Source of the DNA: a bacterium
GTDB taxonomy: Bacteria > UBP14 > UBA6098 > JAFGQG01
DNA length: 6,340 nt
Assembly (NCBI GenBank): GCA_016930435.1
Contig: JAFGGQ010000164.1
Coordinates: 1-6,340, forward strand
Direction: 5' to 3'
Under the pieces are notes generated by a model. It was not told where the DNA came from. It was given only the letters and a program-made list of their open reading frames with translations, and did not search any database. Below are positions 1 through 5,400 of the stretch, piece after piece; position 1 is the stretch's first letter; each line of letters opens with the position of its first letter. Position numbers and translations under genes: made by a program.

Positions 1-60
1 CATTGTGTAGTAAAGGGCAAATGAGAGCAATATTTAATTCAAAAGATTCGGAGTGATAAA
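1..60. other. Leader upstream of the first gene
   Basis: This is short AT-rich sequence. Adjacent stop codons TAG (8-10) and TAA (11-13) are in one frame and could close an upstream gene, but only two codons precede them, so this cannot be tested. Apart from the ribosome binding site at 50-53 I see nothing assignable; a TATTTAAT at 31-38 is too weak to call a promoter. Confidence 0.4.
50..53 (+). promoter_or_regulatory. Ribosome binding site of the first gene
   Basis: GGAG (within GGAGTGAT) lies 7 nt before ATG 61, matching the 16S anti-Shine-Dalgarno core. It supports ATG 61, which also opens directly into a signal peptide. The remainder of 1-60 is AT-rich leader. I cannot see a convincing promoter in it. 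Confidence 0.8.
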
Positions 61-135
61 ATGAGGGTGCAATTTAAAGTAGTTTTGTTTACGATACTCG
101 GTTCATTTTTACTATTTTCAGAGCAAGCTTCAGCT
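61..135 (+). other. Signal peptide coding region, protein 1
   Basis: Residues 1-25 have R2 and K6, a hydrophobic core (VVLFTILGSFLLF) and the small-residue cleavage motif A23-S24-A25 before LSYF. This is a classic Sec/SPase I signal with no lipobox cysteine. The protein is therefore expected in the periplasm before outer-membrane export. Confidence 0.85.
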
Positions 136-2304
136 TTGAGTTATTTTAGAGTATTGGTTGAGGGTGTAGAGTCAAACCTTCAGACGCAGGGTCAGATGCA
201 GACCCTTGAAATGGACACCGATTCCGGCGAGGTTCAGCTTTATTATTATGTAGATGAGGATAGCAGCCGGGACATTAATTCTGGTGATTATGTAATTTTT
301 ATGCTGAACTTTGTGGACAATTCCGAGGATTTTATACCGGATACCGATCCATCCGAGGGGACTATGTCCTTTCCATGGGGTTTCAATGTTCCTCCCGGAC
401 TATACGTAATCCAGGCGGCAGAGGGTGAATCATCCATCGAAATACCCTTTACTGTCCTGGCACCAGACCCCCTTGAAAGGTCTTTAAGCGGGACCATCGT
501 GCTGGAAGAGGTTACCCCACCCGATACCAGACTGGCCAATATCCCGGTACTGGGAGGCACTTTTTTTACAACTATGATGGTTATGTTTGCTCTTACCGAT
601 GATTATGGGGATTTTTATTTTAACTGGCCTGGTGCTGATGATACACTCACTATAATGGTTATGGGGCATATCGGGGGATACGAATTCGAACCAGCCTATT
701 CGGTCTTCGTGGATGGTCATGTTACTGGTTATGAAATTACTCCCCGGATTGCCGGAATGACTGAATTCCTTATCTTTGTGGAGGGTGTGGAATCATATAT
801 TCAGCGCCAGGGAGAAGAGCTGGTATTCGACTTTAATTGCCAGAACTATGCGGAAGTAGAGATCATCCCTTATATCGACCTGGATTCCAATGGAACTATT
901 GATGAAGGTGATCTGGCCTTATTTTCAGAACCTCTGGTCTTTCAGGATAACAATACCTATCATATCTATCCAGACCTGGATACTACCGCTGGCCGGATTA
1001 ACGTACACATACCATTCCACTTTCCCCCTTTTCATTATCTCATTCAAGCAAGGGATTCCTATCATAGCATATACACGCATCTGCGGGTGCTTCCGCCCGA
1101 TCCACTACTACGCTCCATTTCGGGCCGTGTAATTCTGGAGTCACTCACTCCCCCAAACCCACTCCTTGGTACTATAGTTTTAAAGGCTGAACCTGAAGGC
1201 TCCGGAGATACCTTTCTGGGGCTATGCACTCCCATGGGTGATTATACTATCAACTGGGGAGCTGCAATCACCGATGTGGAGATCTCTTTTTTGGCTCCAT
1301 ACATATCTGAAATCTATGACTTTGCTTCAATAAGAAGGCATATTTATGCTGATGGCTTTGTAACCGGTATCGATCTCTTCGTACCATTGGTCGCCTTCGA
1401 AGATTCTATACTAATTAATTTTTCCTGTGACCCGGATAATTACGAAGTATATCCCAGTAACATTCAAGCGGACTACATTGATCCACTCTCGCTTGAGGTA
1501 ATCACATCCACAATTCTATCCGATGAACTACCCGTTTACATACCTGTTCGGGCAAGTAGCTGCGGACTTTTATTTCGAGTGATCGATCCTTTCTTTGCCG
1601 AACATGTCTTTGTGTCGCCTTCTATAAGGGATACAATATGGATATCACCTTCAGACTATCCGGAGTCCATAGACATCTATGCCGACCCTACAAATTATCA
1701 CTTCATGATGATACTGGAGGGATTTGACCTGGATTCCGTTCCCACCGAAGGTATTACCGTAGAACTGACGGGCACGGATGGTGAAGGTCACCAATACTAT
1801 ACTCCGCACACTTTCTTCATCGATTATTATGCTGAGGAATATGTTGTTGGAGGCGAACATGAACTATGCAATGGCGAATGGACGGTTACAATCCCCGAAC
1901 TGATAGAACCCGGCTATCTGCCTGCGGTTACAGAGAGTTCATTTTCCATTACCGAAACTACCGATTGGCCCTGGTTCACCATGCGAATTCCGGTAACTCA
2001 TACTGCTATTGACGAGAATCTGTTGCCCCTAACATTAGACGTCTCTCTTTATCCTAATCCCTTCAACAGCTCTGTTTCAATAGATTTTTATAATGAAAGT
2101 CAGGGTCTGGTTACTATCGATGTATTCGACCTTACGGGACATAAAGTAGCAACCATCTTGAAAAAGAACCTGCCTTCCGGCAATCACCATCTCCATTGGG
2201 ATGGACCGAATCCTGAAAACCTGGAAGCAGCTTCAGGTGTATTTTTCTTTAAATTCACCAATGATCAAAATCAAAAAATAATGAAAGGGATATATTTACG
2301 CTAA
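61..2304 (+). CDS. Secreted modular surface protein with two EF-hand-like repeat modules and a type IX secretion sorting tail
   Basis: The 747-residue product has a Sec signal peptide (residues 1-25: basic start, hydrophobic core, A23-S24-A25 cleavage motif). Two tandem type A modules follow (about 28-230 and 235-443), each with a calcium-type loop (D65-D76, degenerate; D273-D284, canonical), then a less clear beta-rich stretch (444-545). A type B beta-sandwich (about 546-646) carries C603-N-G-E-W607-T. The end (661-747) is a type IX sorting domain beginning VSLYPNPFN and ending SGVFFFKF...KGIYLR, which in known systems directs outer-membrane export and is removed or anchored. I see no catalytic motif; calcium-stabilised adhesion, binding or a structural surface role is inferred. 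ATG 61 is chosen because it is 7 nt after GGAG and starts the signal peptide. The body is very acidic and almost lysine-free. It probably shares a transcript with the gene at 2349. Specific function unknown. Confidence 0.93.
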   Translation: MRVQFKVVLFTILGSFLLFSEQASALSYFRVLVEGVESNLQTQGQMQTLEMDTDSGEVQLYYYVDEDSSRDINSGDYVIFMLNFVDNSEDFIPDTDPSEGTMSFPWGFNVPPGLYVIQAAEGESSIEIPFTVLAPDPLERSLSGTIVLEEVTPPDTRLANIPVLGGTFFTTMMVMFALTDDYGDFYFNWPGADDTLTIMVMGHIGGYEFEPAYSVFVDGHVTGYEITPRIAGMTEFLIFVEGVESYIQRQGEELVFDFNCQNYAEVEIIPYIDLDSNGTIDEGDLALFSEPLVFQDNNTYHIYPDLDTTAGRINVHIPFHFPPFHYLIQARDSYHSIYTHLRVLPPDPLLRSISGRVILESLTPPNPLLGTIVLKAEPEGSGDTFLGLCTPMGDYTINWGAAITDVEISFLAPYISEIYDFASIRRHIYADGFVTGIDLFVPLVAFEDSILINFSCDPDNYEVYPSNIQADYIDPLSLEVITSTILSDELPVYIPVRASSCGLLFRVIDPFFAEHVFVSPSIRDTIWISPSDYPESIDIYADPTNYHFMMILEGFDLDSVPTEGITVELTGTDGEGHQYYTPHTFFIDYYAEEYVVGGEHELCNGEWTVTIPELIEPGYLPAVTESSFSITETTDWPWFTMRIPVTHTAIDENLLPLTLDVSLYPNPFNSSVSIDFYNESQGLVTIDVFDLTGHKVATILKKNLPSGNHHLHWDGPNPENLEAASGVFFFKFTNDQNQKIMKGIYLR
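142..750 (+). repeat. Type A protein module, copy 1 (protein 1 residues ~28-230)
   Basis: This is a protein-level repeat; the DNA is not closely repeated. Landmarks in order: LVEGVE (E34); a calcium-type loop D65-x-D67-x-S69-R70-x-I72-x3-D76, where Arg replaces the usual Gly; D86-N87; D94-T-D96; GLYVIQA; PDPLERS; SGTIVLEEVTPP (S143-P154); TDDYGDFYFNW; DGHVTGYEI (D218-I226). The second half from SGTI resembles a carboxypeptidase-regulatory-like beta-sandwich. The first half looks like a beta domain with an inserted EF-hand loop. Boundaries are approximate. Confidence 0.75.
763..1389 (+). repeat. Type A protein module, copy 2 (protein 1 residues ~235-443)
   Basis: The same landmarks as copy 1 recur at an offset of 207-213 residues: FVEGVE (E241), a canonical loop D273-L-D275-S-N277-G278-T-I280-D281-x2-D284, D296-N297, D305-L-D307-T-T-A-G, HYLIQA, PDPLLRS, SGRVILESLTPP (S354-P365), MGDYTINW and DGFVTGIDL (D431). 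Its calcium loop is the better of the two in this protein. C260-region (DFNC) and LGLC cysteines have no partner in copy 1. Confidence 0.78.
1696..1998 (+). repeat. Type B protein module in protein 1 (residues ~546-646)
   Basis: The beta-rich segment opens with FMMILEGFDLD and carries HELC603-N-G-E-W607-T-V-T-I-P, then a P-G-Y-x-P turn, SSFSI and a closing strand FTMRIPV. The C-(D/N)-G-x-W-T core and the following P...G...P...F order recur in protein 2 at 799-804 and 1207-1212. I do not recognise a named family; an immunoglobulin-like or transthyretin-like fold is a guess. Confidence 0.55.
2041..2304 (+). other. Type IX secretion (Por) C-terminal sorting domain, protein 1 (residues 661-747)
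   Basis: VSLYPNPFNSSVSIDF, VTIDVFDLTGHKV, LPSGNHHLHWDG, ASGVFFFKF and KIMKGIYLR give the strand order of a type A sorting domain with a FlgD-Ig-like W-D-G loop. By family knowledge this domain targets the protein to the type IX translocon and the cell surface. It is the only lysine-rich part of the protein. Confidence 0.88.
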
Positions 2305-2337
2305 CAAAACCTGCTTCCCGTCTTCAACCTGTTGCAT

Positions 2338-2341
2338 GGAG
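2338..2341 (+). promoter_or_regulatory. Ribosome binding site of the second gene
   Basis: GGAG lies 7 nt before ATG 2349, the same core and spacing as for the first gene. An ATG at 2336 overlaps this site but is out of frame. No other in-frame start exists between the stop of gene 1 and ATG 2349, so the start is well supported. The 44-nt gap has no GC-rich hairpin followed by a T run, so it contains no recognisable terminator. Confidence 0.8.
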
Positions 2342-2348
2342 CACATTT

Positions 2349-2426
2349 ATGGAGATCAACATTAGGGTTATTTTGAAATCTGTATTAATAATCATATTAG
2401 TTTTATTTCATTTACCCCTGTACGCA
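2349..2426 (+). other. Signal peptide coding region, protein 2
   Basis: Residues 1-26 have R6 and K10, a strongly hydrophobic core (VLIIILVLFHLPL) and a likely cleavage after L24-Y25-A26, directly before ISYVDLFVEG. The mature start mirrors that of protein 1 (LSYFRVLVEG), so the two proteins probably begin with the same module after processing. No lipobox cysteine is present. Confidence 0.82.
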
Positions 2427-5400
2427 ATTTCCTATGTTGACCTTTTCGTTGAAGGGATACCCGCTGATAGCATGACACAAGATCAAACCTGGGCTTTTGA
2501 GCTGGATTGTGTCCCTGAAGATACCGTATTCTTTTTTATCTTCGAAGATGTCAATACAAACGGAATGATTGATTCCGCTGATATTCAATTGTTCAATAGA
2601 GCTTACATTGTTGATAATGACACCCTGTCAACTGAAGTAACTTTATTTGATTCGGATATTACAGCCGGTATTATCTATTGCGAAGTATGGATTCATTTCT
2701 GGCCATCAAGTTATTTTATCCAATTTCGTGAGGACAGCACTATAATTACGCGCAATATGCATGTCGGCGAGGCTGATTCGGTCAGTATGTCCCTTTCGGG
2801 TAGTTTTATTTTAGAAGGAATCACCCCCCCGCATCCCCTGTTAAAAGATATTATTTTCCTGGGAGGAAGACTGGATCCCCTGGTCGGCGGTTTTGTAAAA
2901 ACAGATAGTATGGGTAATTTTTTGTTGAACTGGTTCGCTGAACCAGGTAATATCATTGTCGCTATTTTAGACGAATATGAAGAACATACCGAGAGCGGGT
3001 ATGTTTTAAAAGACTATATTGACTCCGTGTTGATTGATGGCCATGTTACCGGATATGAAATCTATATACCCTTCTTTGTACCGGATTCCGGGATTATTTC
3101 TGGGACCATAATGTCATCATCCGGGGAACCGGTTCATGCTGAATCTCTTTTTATGATCACCGTTGAGCGTTGCTCTCATTGTGGAGTTTGTGAAACCCTG
3201 TTTACCGGAACCGATGAATACGGTTTTTTCGAGGCATCCGTCTCTTATGAGTTATGTGATGGTATCTCCGGAAATGGCATTTATTATAAGATTCCCGAGG
3301 CATTTCTAAAACCTCATTTGGCGTTTTATTACTTTTTCCCTTTTGATCCAATTGATCACTGGTTTTTTAACGATACCCTATTTGAGAAAAATGACACCAT
3401 CTGGCTGATATTTGAATATGATTCATCTACTGTTCCCATCTCCGAACCATTGCCCCTCTTATTGAATGGCCCGGGCTACACTACTGCATCTCTTTATCCT
3501 GAAATCCTGACTCCGATCATGGTTTATAATCTCCCGGACAGCTCAGAAGGCGAGGTCTGGTACACTATTGATATCAACCGGGAGGAAACCTATCCAGAAA
3601 ATTATATCCTGCATAGAGATCATGGTTGCGGAGGTTCCCCGGGAGATACAATTTTTCTTTCAGTAGGTGAGGCCCGGGTTTCCATTGCGGGTAGCTTATT
3701 TTCTATTACTGGTGAAATGCTGCCAATAAACGGATATCTCAGGATTTTTGAATACCGGCATGGTGACCGCTGGTCATCAGCATCTTACGGTACAATTATC
3801 AGCGAAGGTACTTTCTCCGATTATCTCTTCGATAACAGCCGTTTCGGGTTTTTAATCAATGAGCAATTCGAAGGTTATATGTTAAATGATACTGTTTATT
3901 ATGCTTTTAGCCCGGGTACCTATACTACCAACCTGATCTATCTTCCCCTGGACAGCATCTATTGGTTATATTTAGAAGTTGATTCAGAGGATACCCTTGA
4001 TAATCAGCTATCGGCTTATATCTATAATGATATTTTCAGGGCTTTTTATGAGCATAATTTCCATACTAACCGGTGGGTCGCTATGCCTATCTATTCCGGA
4101 TTCACGGAGGCTTCCAGGCTAAAAATCCAAAATATTCCACGGAGAGAACGGCCCCCATTCACAAGGCTGATCGAGGACAACGGCAACATCCCGGTTATGC
4201 CAGGGGATAGCCTTTATATTACCGTAACGATGCCTGTAGATTATTTCATTATGGAATTCGTTGAAGATACCGCAGATGCATGGCAGCATACAATGCAAAT
4301 CAATGGATTTCATATAAATTACTATGACCGAACCGGGGGGGAACTAATATACCGCTATGAGATACCCTACTCTGCTTCCTATTCAATAACCTGTCCTGTA
4401 TTCGGAGAGCCAATGAATGTTCGGGCAGAGCCTAAATACTGGTTCTGGAACCTGCATTATTTCATTGCCAATCCAGAGGGTTTTACCATCGGGGGTCCCT
4501 ATCGTCCCGACCGGGTTCAAGTTTACCTTAACAAGGGCAGCGGTGAATTGCTGATGAGCTTCATTGGTTACCCTCCCTACTACCTGCCTTCTGATACCTT
4601 CTTTTTAATGGACGGAAGCGCAACCGGGGTTGAAATTCCCGAATTCCCCGGGCACCATTATGAAACCGATTTCTTCATCTTTGAAATGGTCCCCTATAGG
4701 CATCCTTATGGCTTTGGAACTGTAATGTACTTCCACGATGTGTGTGATGGAGAGTGGACCATAGCTTTTCCCGAGACGCTTCCCGGCGGTTTCAAACCCC
4801 TGGTAAGGGATACTTCCTTCTATTGCGAGGATATCTCGGTTTATCCGGACGAATGGCAGGAATTTGACATACATATTCCCTGCGGGGCACCATCAGGTGT
4901 ACATGGTTACATCAACCGCGATTCCTATTTTCTCCAGGCTAACCTGTTGGAAATAAAATATTATCAGGCTTATACCGATTCGCTGGTTGCCTCGAAAATG
5001 GCCTGGCAATACTACCCCTGGGGGAACCTGTCCCGCATAGTGAAGCACTATATCAAGGAAACCGAGCTACCCACCGGAGATTATTATGCTACCCTGAATT
5101 ATGAAGGATACTTCGACGCTGAACCATTTATATATCCGGATAAGATATCGTTTAACTACGAAGGAGATAGCCTCCTGATACCAGATTTCTATGTGGGCAA
5201 TACCAAAGGGGTTGTCCATATCCGGATTTTAGACCTGTCCCCATCCTTATATGAAGACGCTTACATCTCTCTGAGCATACCGGAGGCATCCATCCCATAT
5301 ACTTACCGCGATTTTGAGTTTTACCTTATCGAAGCACAGTATCCTTTTCCGGAGATTGACAGCACTTTTCATCTGAACCTCTCATCAAGCACCTGGATAA

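Noticed and set aside
1-60. Promoter or upstream gene end in the leader
   Set aside because: TATTTAAT and the tandem TAG/TAA are suggestive only; there is too little sequence to test either.
288-720. Overlapping minus-strand open frames of 78 and 90 codons inside gene 1
   Set aside because: They lie opposite a clearly coding frame with a signal peptide and conserved modules, have no ribosome binding site or family features, and are explained as antisense shadows.
890-1132. Plus-strand 80-codon frame within gene 1 in another reading frame
   Set aside because: It overlaps the second type A module, whose motifs are conserved in the main frame; the alternative product has no features.
61-2304. 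Cellulosomal dockerin interpretation of the calcium loops
   Set aside because: Dockerins have two loops about 23 residues apart with helices; here single loops sit in beta-rich modules about 208 residues apart.
2305-2348. Possible terminator or regulatory hairpin between the genes
   Set aside because: Only tiny inverted repeats (CAAC-CT-GTTG) are present, with no GC-rich stem and no T run.
2824-2830. Seven-C run (and seven-G run at 4335-4341, seven-T run at 561-567) as slippage or phase-variation sites
   Set aside because: Frames stay open through all three, and the C run encodes the conserved TPP motif; the tracts are short and no alternative frame continues usefully.
4119-4874. Minus-strand open frames opposite gene 2 (also at 2711-2956 and 5763-5996)
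   Set aside because: The plus-strand frame is continuous and domain-bearing across all of them; the antisense products show no recognisable features.
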